Shown here in pieces: positions 50,707-58,910 of a stretch of DNA of 64,000 nucleotides. The stretch comes from an uncultured Clostridia bacterium (GTDB taxonomy: Bacteria; Bacillota; Clostridia; Oscillospirales; Acutalibacteraceae), in assembly GCA_946500295.1 (NCBI GenBank), contig CAMMVF010000001.1:1-64000 (forward strand). Direction: 5' to 3'. Numbering within the stretch: position 1 is the first letter of the stretch; each line of letters begins with the position of its first letter. The position numbers were made by a program, and so were the translations under genes. The notes beneath the pieces are model-generated. The model searched no databases, was not told the DNA's origin, and worked only from the letters and a program-made list of their open reading frames with translations.

Positions 50707-51558
50707 ATGGAAATCAGAAGAATAAAGGCGGATACAGTAACGCAGTGTGTGAAAAAGCTTTTTATGGACTGCAACTATTACATAGGGGAGGATATAACTT
50801 CTGCTTTAAAAAAGAGCATGGAGGAGGAAAAATCTCCTGTCGGCAGGGAGGTTTTGGCTCAACTGCTGGAGAATAATAAAATAGCAGCCGCCGAGCAGAT
50901 TCCACTGTGTCAGGACACGGGAATGGCTGTGCTCTTTGTCGAGTACGGAGACAAGGTGGTAATCGAGGACGGTTCGTTTGAGGATGCCGTCATGCAGGGT
51001 GTAAGGCAGGCGTACGACGAGGGATATCTTCGCAAAAGCGTGGTCAGCGACCCTGTGTTTGACAGGAAAAACACTGGCGACAATACGCCTGCCATCATAC
51101 ACACTCGAATTGTCAGCGGAGATAAGATAAAAATTTTGGCGGGCGGCAAGGGCTTCGGCAGTGAAAATATGTCCGCAATCGCCATGCTCACGCCTTCAAA
51201 GGGAGTAGAGGGCGTTTTTGATTCTGTGCTCGATACAGTAAAAAAAGCGGGACCCAATCCGTGTCCGCCGATTGTGGTGGGCGTGGGTATAGGCGGCACC
51301 TTTGAAAAGGCTGCCGAGCTTGCCAAAAAGGCAACGCTCAGGGAAATCAACACTAAAAATCCCGATGAGCGTTATGCCCAATTGGAGGACAAGCTTTTAA
51401 CTGCAATAAATAAAATGGGCTTTGGTCCGGCGGGGCTGGGTGGCAGCACAACAGCTCTCGGGGTGAATATTGAGACTTATCCGACGCATATAGCTGGTAT
51501 GCCTGTGGCGGTGAATATCTGCTGTCACGCCGCAAGGCATAAATCCGCAGTAATTTAA
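50707..51558 (+). CDS. Class I fumarate hydratase, alpha subunit
   Basis: 283 residues, the N-terminal half of the iron-sulfur fumarase, which interconverts fumarate and malate. CQDTGMAV near 60 and GGKGFGSENMSAIAMLTPS near 143 include cluster and substrate-site residues; VGVGIGGTFEKAAELAKKA is also conserved. The C-terminal NICCHAARH is typical. A beta-subunit gene follows 27 bp later, the two-gene arrangement of anaerobes. Tartrate dehydratase is the main alternative for this family. Confidence 0.92.
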   Translation: MEIRRIKADTVTQCVKKLFMDCNYYIGEDITSALKKSMEEEKSPVGREVLAQLLENNKIAAAEQIPLCQDTGMAVLFVEYGDKVVIEDGSFEDAVMQGVRQAYDEGYLRKSVVSDPVFDRKNTGDNTPAIIHTRIVSGDKIKILAGGKGFGSENMSAIAMLTPSKGVEGVFDSVLDTVKKAGPNPCPPIVVGVGIGGTFEKAAELAKKATLREINTKNPDERYAQLEDKLLTAINKMGFGPAGLGGSTTALGVNIETYPTHIAGMPVAVNICCHAARHKSAVI

Positions 51559-51585
51559 ACGCTCGCTTTGAAAGGATGGTTAGCA

Positions 51586-52134
51586 GTGAAGAAGTTAAAA
51601 CTACCTCTTGCTCAGGAGGATATAGACGGACTGAATGCGGGCGACAGCGTTTTGCTCAGCGGTATCATGCTGACAGGGCGTGATGCTGCCCACAAAAGAT
51701 TGTATGAGCTTATCCAAAAAGGCGAGCCGCTGCCGATAGACATAAAGGGACAGCTTATATATTATGTAGGTCCTGCACCGGCAAAGCCGGGCTATGCGGT
51801 AGGTCCGGCAGGGCCGACCTCAAGCTACAGAATGGATAAATACGCCCCGGCACTCATGGATTTGGGTTTGAAGGGCATGATAGGTAAAGGGGCTCGCTCT
51901 CGAGAGGTAATAGACTCAATAGTCAAGAACCACGGAGTTTACTTTGCCTGCATTGGCGGAGCGGCGGCCCTGATAGCAAAGAGTATAAAAAGAGAGGAGA
52001 TACTCTGCTATGAGGATTTGGGCACCGAGGCAGTGAGAAGATACACGGTTGAGGATTTCCCTTCCATAGTTGCTATCGACAGCAGGGGTAATAACGTCTA
52101 TGTTGACGGAGTGGAAAAATACCGAGAGGATTAA
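51586..52134 (+). CDS. Class I fumarate hydratase, beta subunit
   Basis: 182 residues, the C-terminal half of class I fumarase. AGDSVLLSGIMLTGRDAAHKRL, YYVGPAPAKPGYAVGPAGPTSSYRMDKY and GAAALIAKSIK are the standard blocks. The GTG at 51586 follows AAAGGATGG; the track's TTG is upstream of that site. It works only together with the alpha subunit encoded before it. Confidence 0.92.
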   Translation: MKKLKLPLAQEDIDGLNAGDSVLLSGIMLTGRDAAHKRLYELIQKGEPLPIDIKGQLIYYVGPAPAKPGYAVGPAGPTSSYRMDKYAPALMDLGLKGMIGKGARSREVIDSIVKNHGVYFACIGGAAALIAKSIKREEILCYEDLGTEAVRRYTVEDFPSIVAIDSRGNNVYVDGVEKYRED

Positions 52135-52161
52135 AACTATCTCTGATTAAGAGGTGATGTA

Positions 52162-53409
52162 ATGCAGCTGCATGAGAATGAAGAGATAAGACAAAGAGCG
52201 CTGCTTGTGGCGGTTGACACGGGCGAATACGACGCCGAAGCGTCTATGGCGGAGCTTTATGAGCTTGCCAAAACAGCAGGAGCGCAGGTAGTGTCCGATA
52301 TAATTCAAAAGAGAGACGCTGTAAAGACAGCTACCTGCGTCGGGAGTGGTTGCCTTGAGCAAATAGATGAGTTTTGTAAGGCTAACGAAATAGATCTGCT
52401 GATTTTTGACAGGGAGCTTACCCCAACTCAGATTAGAAATATTGAGGAAAAGACAGGCGTGCGTGTGGTTGACCGCACAATGCTGATTTTGGATATCTTT
52501 GCTCAGAGGGCTCGCTCAAAAGAGGGAAAGCTTCAGGTTGAGCTGGCTCAGCTTCAATATATGCTTCCGAGACTTTCGGGCAGAGGAACTGCGCTTTCCA
52601 GACTTGGCGGAGGAATCGGCACGAGAGGCCCCGGCGAGACGAAGCTTGAGACGGACAGGCGGCATATCAGAGCCAGAATGGAAAAGATAAAAGAAAGGCT
52701 GAAGGATAGCGAGAGCCACCGTGAGCAGCTAAAAAAGCGTAGAAAGAAAACGGGTGTAATCACCGTGGCGATAGTTGGCTATACAAACGCCGGAAAATCT
52801 ACGTTGATGAATTATCTCACCGACGCAGGAGTTTTGGCTCAGGACAAGCTCTTTGCTACCCTTGATCCGACATCAAGAGCGCTAAAGCTCAAAAACGGTG
52901 TGAGCGTAATGCTGATTGATACAGTAGGACTTGTCAGAAGGCTTCCTCACCACCTGGTAGAGGCGTTCAAGTCCACTTTAGAGGAGGCGGCTCAAGCGGA
53001 TATAATCTTAAATGTTTGCGACGCTTCCTCCGAAGAGGCGGCTTTGCACCTTGAGGTCACGCAAAAGCTGTTGGAATCTCTCGGCTGCCACGGCTCTCCG
53101 ATAATCCCTGTGCTGAATAAATGCGATATGTTGACAGGGCTTGACAGCATACCGATGATAGGCAAGGCTGTAAGAATAAGCGCAAAAACCGGATATGGAG
53201 TGGACAAGCTTTTAGATGCAATCGAAGAAAACCTTCCCGTAAGAATGATACAAGGCAAATGGCTTTTGCCATTTGACAAGGTGGGGATAGCGGCGGAAAT
53301 TCGTCGTGACGGAAATCTGATTAGCGAGGAGTACACAGCCGAAGGACTTGAAATTGAGGCTGTTGTCGAAGATAGACTTTTTTGCGAATTAAAAAGTTAC
53401 GAAATATAG
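52162..53409 (+). CDS. hflX: GTPase HflX
   Basis: 415 residues. An N-terminal HflX domain (GSGCLEQIDEFCKANEIDLLIFDRELTPTQIRN region), a helical linker with LSGRGTALSRLGGGIGTRGPGE, and a G-domain with VGYTNAGKSTLMNYL (G1), DTVGLVRRLPHHLVEAF (G3) and NKCDML (G4). HflX splits stalled or hibernating ribosomes and binds the 50S subunit. It follows the fumarase beta gene by 27 bp, with AGAGGTG upstream. Confidence 0.95.
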   Translation: MQLHENEEIRQRALLVAVDTGEYDAEASMAELYELAKTAGAQVVSDIIQKRDAVKTATCVGSGCLEQIDEFCKANEIDLLIFDRELTPTQIRNIEEKTGVRVVDRTMLILDIFAQRARSKEGKLQVELAQLQYMLPRLSGRGTALSRLGGGIGTRGPGETKLETDRRHIRARMEKIKERLKDSESHREQLKKRRKKTGVITVAIVGYTNAGKSTLMNYLTDAGVLAQDKLFATLDPTSRALKLKNGVSVMLIDTVGLVRRLPHHLVEAFKSTLEEAAQADIILNVCDASSEEAALHLEVTQKLLESLGCHGSPIIPVLNKCDMLTGLDSIPMIGKAVRISAKTGYGVDKLLDAIEENLPVRMIQGKWLLPFDKVGIAAEIRRDGNLISEEYTAEGLEIEAVVEDRLFCELKSYEI

Positions 53410-53482
53410 AGCAGGTAAATGGAAAATCCATTGATTTATACAGGTGGTTGTGATATCATATCGTCAGAAGGAGGGTGGTATT

Positions 53483-53905
53483 TTGTCGAAATTTAAAAGG
53501 ATAGGCATTTTGCTGTTGACTGCTGTTCTGATGTCGGTTTTAACTCTTTTCGGTTGCAGTTCCTCAACTGAAAGTTCATCATCTCAGGGCGGACTTACGG
53601 CAATGGAATATGAAGCGCCCGATAAGTATGAATACGAAGAAATTTCGGTTGACGCAATTACCGCCGTTGTCGGCGACAGGGAATGCACAGGTGCTATTAA
53701 CGATGGTTCGGATTCTACAAAGATGAAGACAGCCTATCTGTATAACGGGCTCACTGAAAGCGATCTCGATACTTACGGAGAGTATCTTTTGCAGTCCGGC
53801 TTTGAGGAGATTCAGGCTGACTGTTACAGCACGACCACTTCAGACGGAGCATCAATGAAAATAACATTGTCTTCTGATGCTGTGACCGTAGAGGGCGAAA
53901 AGTAA
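53483..53905 (+). CDS. Small lipoprotein of unknown function
   Basis: 140 residues. Signal peptide with lipobox LTLFGC near residue 26, then Ser-rich linker and a small alpha/beta domain (TMKTAYLYNGLTESDLDTYGEYLLQ region). The start is the TTG following GAAGGAGGGTGG; upstream codons in the track are not supported. Surface-anchored. A strong palindrome ends the transcript. Family not recognised. Confidence 0.7.
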   Translation: MSKFKRIGILLLTAVLMSVLTLFGCSSSTESSSSQGGLTAMEYEAPDKYEYEEISVDAITAVVGDRECTGAINDGSDSTKMKTAYLYNGLTESDLDTYGEYLLQSGFEEIQADCYSTTTSDGASMKITLSSDAVTVEGEK

Positions 53906-53960
53906 GGCTGTGCATATTATTTAATTTGAATTTTTCTAATATTTTTCCCTTTGACAATAA

Positions 53961-53998
53961 GCCGAAGTCCCCGCAAAGCTGCGGGGACTTCGGCGTTT
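53961..53998 (+). terminator. Palindromic terminator after the lipoprotein gene
   Basis: Perfect 14-bp stem GCCGAAGTCCCCGC / GCGGGGACTTCGGC with loop AAAGCT, followed by GTTTAATG. Confidence 0.65.
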
Positions 53999-54065
53999 AA
54001 TGTTTAATACCCATAGTATGTCTTTGGAAATTTGGCGTCTGCTTGGATATAGAATTTAAAAAGTA

Positions 54066-54221
54066 TATAACCAAGTCGCCTCTGTAGGTGTCGGGTTCCA
54101 TTCGGTCTTTCGGTAAGGTTATAATTCCCCACCGAAGCTCTGAGAAGCAGAGATTCTCGGCGACGGTTGCAATCGTCGCAGGCGTGATTAAACGAACTTG
54201 TCACGCAGGCGAAGATTTAAA
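54066..54221 (+). repeat. Dispersed intergenic repeat family 1, copy G
   Basis: TATAACCAAGTCGCC at one end, CATTCGGTCTTTCGGTAAGG, the CGACGGTTGCAATCGTCG block and the GGCGAAGATTTAAA end. It abuts the 3' side of the 5S rRNA terminator. Confidence 0.85.
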
Positions 54222-54223
54222 CG

Positions 54224-54256
54224 TAAAAAAACGACCGCCCTATTGGACGATCGCTT
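54224..54256 (-). terminator. Terminator of 5S rRNA
   Basis: On the minus strand: CGATCGTCC / GGGCGGTCG stem (two G-U) followed by TTTTTTTACG, starting about 10 bp after the 5S 3' end. Confidence 0.8.
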
Positions 54257-54261
54257 TTATG

Positions 54262-54379
54262 TGTTGGCGTCTTCCTATTTTCCCGGGCCGTCTCCAGCCA
54301 AGTATTTTCGGCACCGCTGAGCTTAACTTCTGTGTTCGGGATGGGAACAGGTGGACCCTCAGTGTCATCAACACCAACT
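54262..54379 (-). rRNA. rrf: 5S ribosomal RNA, not linked to 16S/23S
   Basis: About 117 nt with the universal 5S core on the minus strand: GGTCCACCTGTTCCCATCCC, GAACACAGAAGTTAAGCTC, CGGTGCCGAAAATACTTGG and a terminal GTTGGTG.../...CGCCAAC helix. It has its own promoter and terminator. No 23S or 16S sequence lies beside it: 54.5-55.8 kb holds a protein gene and 53.5-53.9 kb another. Confidence 0.95.
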
Positions 54380-54408
54380 ATTTATCAGTCTCTCTCGACT
54401 GCTTGATT

Positions 54409-54437
54409 ATTATATCACCTTAAATCGAAAAATGCAA
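54409..54437 (-). promoter_or_regulatory. Promoter of the lone 5S rRNA
   Basis: On the minus strand: TTGCAT, 17 bp, TATAAT, about 30 bp before the 5S 5' end. Confidence 0.8.
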
Positions 54438-54513
54438 GAGTTTTTAAAAAAAAATTAAAATTTTTTTCTGACTTGTTTTCTGTGGGATTTGGGAGCTTAA
54501 TAATTATTATTTG

Positions 54514-54542
54514 TTGACTTAAGAGTGCAAAAAATGTAAAAT
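54514..54542 (+). promoter_or_regulatory. Promoter of the DUF815 ATPase gene
   Basis: TTGACT, 17 bp, TAAAAT, 55 bp before the start codon. Confidence 0.65.
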
Positions 54543-54596
54543 ATTATAATAATGAAGAATAATGCTGTTTAGACAGTCTCATAAAAGAGGGATAAT

Positions 54597-55835
54597 ATGA
54601 AAAAGACAGAGGAATGTGCGCTAAAGCTCTCATCATTGTCAATATACAAGGGAATACTGAAGCGGAGCGTGCCGGGTTTGTTTTTAAATTTACTTAAGCA
54701 AATCGACAGCAGCCCGAGCGAATTTCTGTCAGCCTGGGGAGATTTCTTTTCCCTGCTGTGTGAGAAGGGTTGTCAGGATGGGCTGTGCACCTATATGACC
54801 AAAGCCGCCCTGTATGATGAAAACAGCTTTTCCAAGGCGGCGGCTCGGGGTCAGCTCTCGTCTGTTCCAAAGAGTATAATTTCTGCTGTGGAGCGAGATA
54901 TAGCGATTATAACCGAGTGCTCTATGCTATCTCCTAAGGAGATAATAAACGACTACAGATACAAGGCGGATATTTACTCCATAGTTACTACCCTTCCTCA
55001 GTGGGGTTGCGGGGAACCGCTGTGGCAGATGGCTGATTTAGATAAGGCGGTGGAGCGTTCAGCTGAGTTTTACCGAAAAAACGGCTGTGGTATGTTTGCC
55101 AGATATAAGGCGTTTATTTGGAGGGACGGAGGTATTCATCCGGTACTTCATCCCGACAGCATAACCTTGGAGGATTTGAAGGGGTACAGCTATGCCAGAA
55201 ATCTTGTCATAAACAATACCCTCGCATTCTTAAACAATCAAAGTGCAAACAACTGCCTGCTCTACGGAGATAAGGGTACGGGAAAATCTTCGACCGTTAA
55301 GGCTATACTCAACGAGTACTTCACCAAGGGGCTCAGGGTGGTTGAGATGCCCAAGGAGAGGATATGCGACTTCCCGCTTTTGGTTGATAAAATTGCAATG
55401 GTGCCGATGAAGTTCATACTCTATATAGATGATTTGTCTTTCCAAACTCAGGACGACAACTACACCGCATTGAAGGCGGTGCTTGAGGGTGGTCTTGCTT
55501 CCAGACCCGAAAATACTCTGATTTACGCAACCTCAAACAGGAGACATATTGTCAAAGAAACCTTTGCCGACCGAGAGGGTGGGGAACTTAACAGAAATGA
55601 CCAGATGCAGGAGAGCCTGTCGTTGGCGGATCGTTTCGGATTGTCTGTCAACTTCTCTGCGCCGAGCAAGCAGGATTATCTTGATATAGTAAAGGCGATT
55701 GCCGACCAGAGAGGCGTAGATATGGAGCAGTCCGAGCTGTTTACTAAGGCGGAAAGCTGGGCGCTGGAGAGAGGCGGACGCTCTGCGCGCTGTGCAAGGC
55801 AGTTTGTCGATTCGCTGTTTGTTGATAAAGAGTGA
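54597..55835 (+). CDS. DUF815 family AAA ATPase
   Basis: 412 residues. Helical N-terminal half, then an AAA module: Walker A LLYGDKGTGKSS near 220, Walker B FILYIDDLSF near 278, sensor YATSNRRHIVKE near 320. The family (DUF815) is common in Clostridia and proteobacteria and has no settled role; it resembles DnaA/IstB-like loaders in the ATPase core. The ribosome binding site is GAGGGATAAT. Followed 49 bp later by the binding-protein fusion gene. Confidence 0.85.
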   Translation: MKKTEECALKLSSLSIYKGILKRSVPGLFLNLLKQIDSSPSEFLSAWGDFFSLLCEKGCQDGLCTYMTKAALYDENSFSKAAARGQLSSVPKSIISAVERDIAIITECSMLSPKEIINDYRYKADIYSIVTTLPQWGCGEPLWQMADLDKAVERSAEFYRKNGCGMFARYKAFIWRDGGIHPVLHPDSITLEDLKGYSYARNLVINNTLAFLNNQSANNCLLYGDKGTGKSSTVKAILNEYFTKGLRVVEMPKERICDFPLLVDKIAMVPMKFILYIDDLSFQTQDDNYTALKAVLEGGLASRPENTLIYATSNRRHIVKETFADREGGELNRNDQMQESLSLADRFGLSVNFSAPSKQDYLDIVKAIADQRGVDMEQSELFTKAESWALERGGRSARCARQFVDSLFVDKE

Positions 55836-55884
55836 AGATTAAACTAGGAGTTGTAATATTATATTGTACTGAGGAGAAGATAAA

Positions 55885-57093
55885 ATGTATAAAAAAATAT
55901 TGGCACTTGTATGTGCCGCAGCTTTAATTATTGTTCCGGCAGGCTGTTTGGACGCAAACAGTGCAGACTTTCCGGTTACGATTGGACACACGAAGTTTAA
56001 TTCAAGCGTAAACAATGCAGTTGTGCTTTCGGACAATGCTGCCGACATAATTTTGCAGCTTGGTTATGATTCCAGAATTTCCGGCAAAAGTGACGAATGC
56101 ACCCAGCAGGAGCTTGAGAATGTGGAGAGCTACGGATCGAAAACTCAACCGGAAATCAATAAAATCATCAGCGAAGCTCCCGATGTAGTAATCGCCGACA
56201 GCGACCTCTCTACGGATATAGCCGAGCAGATTGAAGACAGTGGGGTAAAGGTGCTGAGATTTGTACAGCCTGGCGATGACAGCGGACTTCTGCTTATGTA
56301 TAAAAAGCTAAGCCTTCTCTTTGAGGGAAATCAGGGCGGTGAGACCGACGGCGAAGACAGCTACAATGGACTGATGACGGCAATACAGAATAATGTACAG
56401 TCGCTGCCGGATATCTCAAAGCCGAAGACTGTTTGCTATCTCGCTGATTTTGAGGGGAAAACCATTACAGGGGATATGATGGGTAACTTGGTATTTACTA
56501 ATTCCGGAGCCGACAACATAGCTTCCTCTATGGCAGGAGGAAAGGTGGATATTTCGTATATCCAGGAGCAGAATCCTCAGTACATATTCTGCGACAGCGC
56601 AATGGCAGATAAGATAAAGACTAATACGGAATTTAAGGACCTTTTGGCTGTCAAGAACAACAGGGTAGTTGAGATTCCTTACAGCGACTTTACCAGAGGA
56701 GGAGTCAGTCTGCTCAAGGCAATCAGCATTGTTACAGAGACGTTGTATCCGAATGGAGAGGCCGGTTCTGTTGCTGAAAACTACGGAATAGAGTTTGATG
56801 AGGATACATATCTGACCGTAGGCGACGGCTCGGATACAGAGGATAACGACGCTGACGGTTACAGAAACACTATTATAATTATCCAAAACCGTCTTGACGA
56901 TTTAGGATACTGGCCTATTGATGAAATGACCGGATATTACGGCGAGACTACGGCTTCGGCGGTGAGCGAGTTCCAGTCAACCAATGGATTGGAGAACACC
57001 AGCGGTTCGGCGGATTACGAGACCCTTAATAAAATGTTCTCTGATGACGCTGTACCGAGAAGCGAGCCGATAGAGAAGCAATCTTTAGAATAA
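55885..57093 (+). CDS. Lipoprotein: BtuF-like binding domain fused to a peptidoglycan-binding domain
   Basis: 402 residues. Signal peptide with lipobox near IIVPAGC; then a class III periplasmic-binding (BtuF/FhuD-type) domain at about 30-300 (VVLSDNAADIILQLGYDSRI, ISEAPDVVIADSDL, FTRGGVSLLKAISIV). At about 325-385 a PG_binding_1 domain follows: IIIIQNRLDDLGYWPIDEMTG and TASAVSEFQSTNGL. Binding proteins of this type feed iron-chelate or cobalamin importers, yet no permease or ATPase gene is adjacent. The fusion suggests a wall-attached binding protein. GAGGAGAAG precedes the ATG. Confidence 0.8.
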   Translation: MYKKILALVCAAALIIVPAGCLDANSADFPVTIGHTKFNSSVNNAVVLSDNAADIILQLGYDSRISGKSDECTQQELENVESYGSKTQPEINKIISEAPDVVIADSDLSTDIAEQIEDSGVKVLRFVQPGDDSGLLLMYKKLSLLFEGNQGGETDGEDSYNGLMTAIQNNVQSLPDISKPKTVCYLADFEGKTITGDMMGNLVFTNSGADNIASSMAGGKVDISYIQEQNPQYIFCDSAMADKIKTNTEFKDLLAVKNNRVVEIPYSDFTRGGVSLLKAISIVTETLYPNGEAGSVAENYGIEFDEDTYLTVGDGSDTEDNDADGYRNTIIIIQNRLDDLGYWPIDEMTGYYGETTASAVSEFQSTNGLENTSGSADYETLNKMFSDDAVPRSEPIEKQSLE

Positions 57094-57207
57094 CTTGTGA
57101 GGTGAAGCTGTTTTGACAAGATATGTAATGTTTGCATAGCATTGGCTATTGCAAATAAAATTTAATGCTATAGCCATGCTTATCCGACAAAATATTTTGG
57201 AGGTAAC

Positions 57208-57474
57208 ATGAGCTATAAAAGGGCGGATGAGGTTCTGCCGATAAAACTTTTAAGAGAAATTCAGATGTATGTTGACGGGGAGAATATATACATTCCCAAA
57301 ATAGAGGGTAACAGGAGAAGCTGGGGAGAGCAGACAACAATAAAGGAAGAGCTTTCCGAGCGCAACCGGAAAATTGCAGAGGATTACCGCAGTGGATTGA
57401 ATGTTTCGCAGCTTGCTGAGAAATATTTTCTCTCCGACAAGAGCATACAGAGGATAATCAGAAATACAAAATAA
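57208..57474 (+). CDS. CD3324/Mor-like small DNA-binding protein
   Basis: 88 residues. The pattern KRADEVLPIKLLREIQMYVDG at the start is typical of CD3324-family proteins of Clostridia; a helix-turn-helix is visible at the C-terminus (YRSGLNVSQLAEKYFLSDKSIQRIIRN). It is similar to Mor-type transcription activators. TTTGGAGG precedes the ATG. A separate transcript with its own terminator. Regulatory target unknown. Confidence 0.8.
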   Translation: MSYKRADEVLPIKLLREIQMYVDGENIYIPKIEGNRRSWGEQTTIKEELSERNRKIAEDYRSGLNVSQLAEKYFLSDKSIQRIIRNTK

Positions 57475-57480
57475 GTAGTT

Positions 57481-57535
57481 AAAACCTGCGCAGAAGCTCG
57501 CTCATAGGGCGAATATCGGCGCAGGTTTTTTTGTA
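57481..57535 (+). terminator. Terminator of the CD3324-like gene
   Basis: AAAACCTGCGC ... GCGCAGGTTTTTTT, starting just after the stop codon. Confidence 0.85.
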
Positions 57536-57548
57536 AAAAAGCTTGAGC

Positions 57549-57577
57549 TTGAAACGCAGAAAAAGGCAAAGTATAAT
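57549..57577 (+). promoter_or_regulatory. Promoter of the second GNAT gene
   Basis: TTGAAA, 17 bp, TATAAT, 42 bp before the chosen start codon. Confidence 0.8.
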
Positions 57578-57618
57578 TGTCGTGTAGCTACGAAAAAAAC
57601 AAGAGGAGAAACTATTTT

Positions 57619-58074
57619 ATGAAGATAATATCAATCAGAGAAAATCCCGAATGGACACAAAGGGCGATAGCCTATTTTCAAAAGCATTGGGCAAATCCCG
57701 ATAGCATGATGGTGTATGACGACTGCATAAAAAGCTCGCTGCAAGCTGAAAATCCTCTGCCGAGGTGGTATCTGCTGACTGATGAGGAGGAGATTATCGG
57801 TTGTGCGGGGCTTATCACCAACGATTTTATAAGCCGTATGGATTTATATCCCTGGCTTTGCGCTCTGTTTATTGAGGAAAAGCACAGGGGCAACGCCTAT
57901 GGCAGTCTGTTGATTGAGAAAATCAAAGAGGATACAGCGGCGGCAGGGTTTAAAAATCTTTATCTTTGCACTGACCATAACGGATATTATGAGCACTACG
58001 GCTTTGAGCATATAGCCGAAGGCTACCATCCTTGGGGAGATACCTCGAAAATTTACCGAGCGCAGTTAGTATAA
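57619..58074 (+). CDS. GNAT family N-acetyltransferase
   Basis: 151 residues. Motif A appears as LFIEEKHRGNAYGSLLIEKIKE near 85-105, and a tyrosine/histidine-rich end GYYEHYGFEHIAEGYH corresponds to motif B. The ATG at 57619 follows AAGAGGAG; the track's start overlaps the promoter. The last codon and the TAA stop lie inside the TATAACC end of a family 1 repeat, so the insertion set the present C-terminus. Substrate unknown. Confidence 0.88.
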   Translation: MKIISIRENPEWTQRAIAYFQKHWANPDSMMVYDDCIKSSLQAENPLPRWYLLTDEEEIIGCAGLITNDFISRMDLYPWLCALFIEEKHRGNAYGSLLIEKIKEDTAAAGFKNLYLCTDHNGYYEHYGFEHIAEGYHPWGDTSKIYRAQLV

Positions 58075-58143
58075 CCAAGTCGCCGATGTCCCCGCCTCTG
58101 TAGGCGTGATCAAACGAGTTTGTCACGCAGGCGAAGATTTAAA
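58070..58143 (+). repeat. Dispersed intergenic repeat family 1, copy H (internally deleted)
   Basis: TATAACCAAGTCGCCGATGT joined almost directly to GGCGTGATCAAACGAG and GGCGAAGATTTAAA. As in copy A, both ends are kept and the hairpin centre is gone. Confidence 0.85.
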
Positions 58144-58186
58144 GAAACACGGCGGATTGCGCAATGGAATATTTTTCTTAAAACAG

Positions 58187-58220
58187 AGGAGCTGTATCAG
58201 GAATTTCCTGATACAGCCCC
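58187..58220 (-). terminator. Terminator of the spore protein gene
   Basis: GGCTGTATCAGGA / TCCTGATACAGCT stem read on the minus strand; U-run weak. It also lies after the GNAT gene on the plus strand. Confidence 0.6.
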
Positions 58221-58242
58221 AATCTTATGACCGGGAGGGTCT

Positions 58243-58440
58243 TTATTTCATGCTGTTTTCGTAAGCTTCGATCATCTTTTTAACCATCTGACCGCCGACT
58301 GAACCTGCCTGACGGGAGGTCAAATCGCCGTTGTAACCCTGCTTGAGGTTTACTCCTACCTCGCTGGCACACTCCATCTTGAATCTTTCCATGGCTTCCT
58401 TAGCTTCAGGGATGTTTAACTGATTGTTGTTGCTTGACAT
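58243..58440 (-). CDS. Alpha/beta-type small acid-soluble spore protein
   Basis: 65 residues from the chosen ATG. The family signature is seen in MERFKMECASEVGV (germination-protease cleavage region) and LTSRQAGSVGGQMVKKMIEAYE (DNA-binding C-terminal helix). These proteins coat and protect DNA in spores. AAAGGAG precedes the ATG at 58440; the track's longer start is unsupported. A sigma-G promoter was looked for in the upstream 120 bp but not recognised. Its presence implies that the organism can make spores. Confidence 0.95.
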   Translation of the reverse strand: MSSNNNQLNIPEAKEAMERFKMECASEVGVNLKQGYNGDLTSRQAGSVGGQMVKKMIEAYENSMK

Positions 58441-58836
58441 AGCGTTTTCTCCTTTAGAAAATTCTTTTATAAAATTCATAATTTTCATTTTTAGCGGAAT
58501 AATATCAGCTGTACATAAGCTCGCCGCATATTATAGCATATCGTCTTAATCCGATTTATCCAAGAAATAATTCAAACTATATTTATGCTAAGATAAATCT
58601 TTTCTTAAGTCTCAAGCTGATTTTTAATTTGTGAAAATCGGCTTGTTTAAAGCATAGCTTAAAATTTTTCAGCCAATAGAAAAACCTCTGTTTTTCTTCC
58701 GCAACATTATTTTGTGCGGAGGTGATGAAAATATAAAATGAAAATTATGGGTTGATAGTTTTGTGTGTAATCGAAAATTTTATAAAAAATTGTAAGCGTG
58801 AATACATAAAACAAAGGTTTAACGCTAAAAAAATAA

Positions 58837-58884
58837 AGCTCTCCCTCTCGGATAAGATTTCCAAAGGGGAGAGCTTTTGCTTTA
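58837..58884 (-). terminator. Terminator of the unknown gene at 58.9 kb
   Basis: AAAGCTCTCCC / GGGAGAGCTTT stem-loop flanked by A- and T-runs. The remaining sequence from 58441 to 58836 shows no supported gene. Confidence 0.75.
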
Positions 58885-58910
58885 ATAATGAAAGTGTAAT
58901 TGTATATTTC

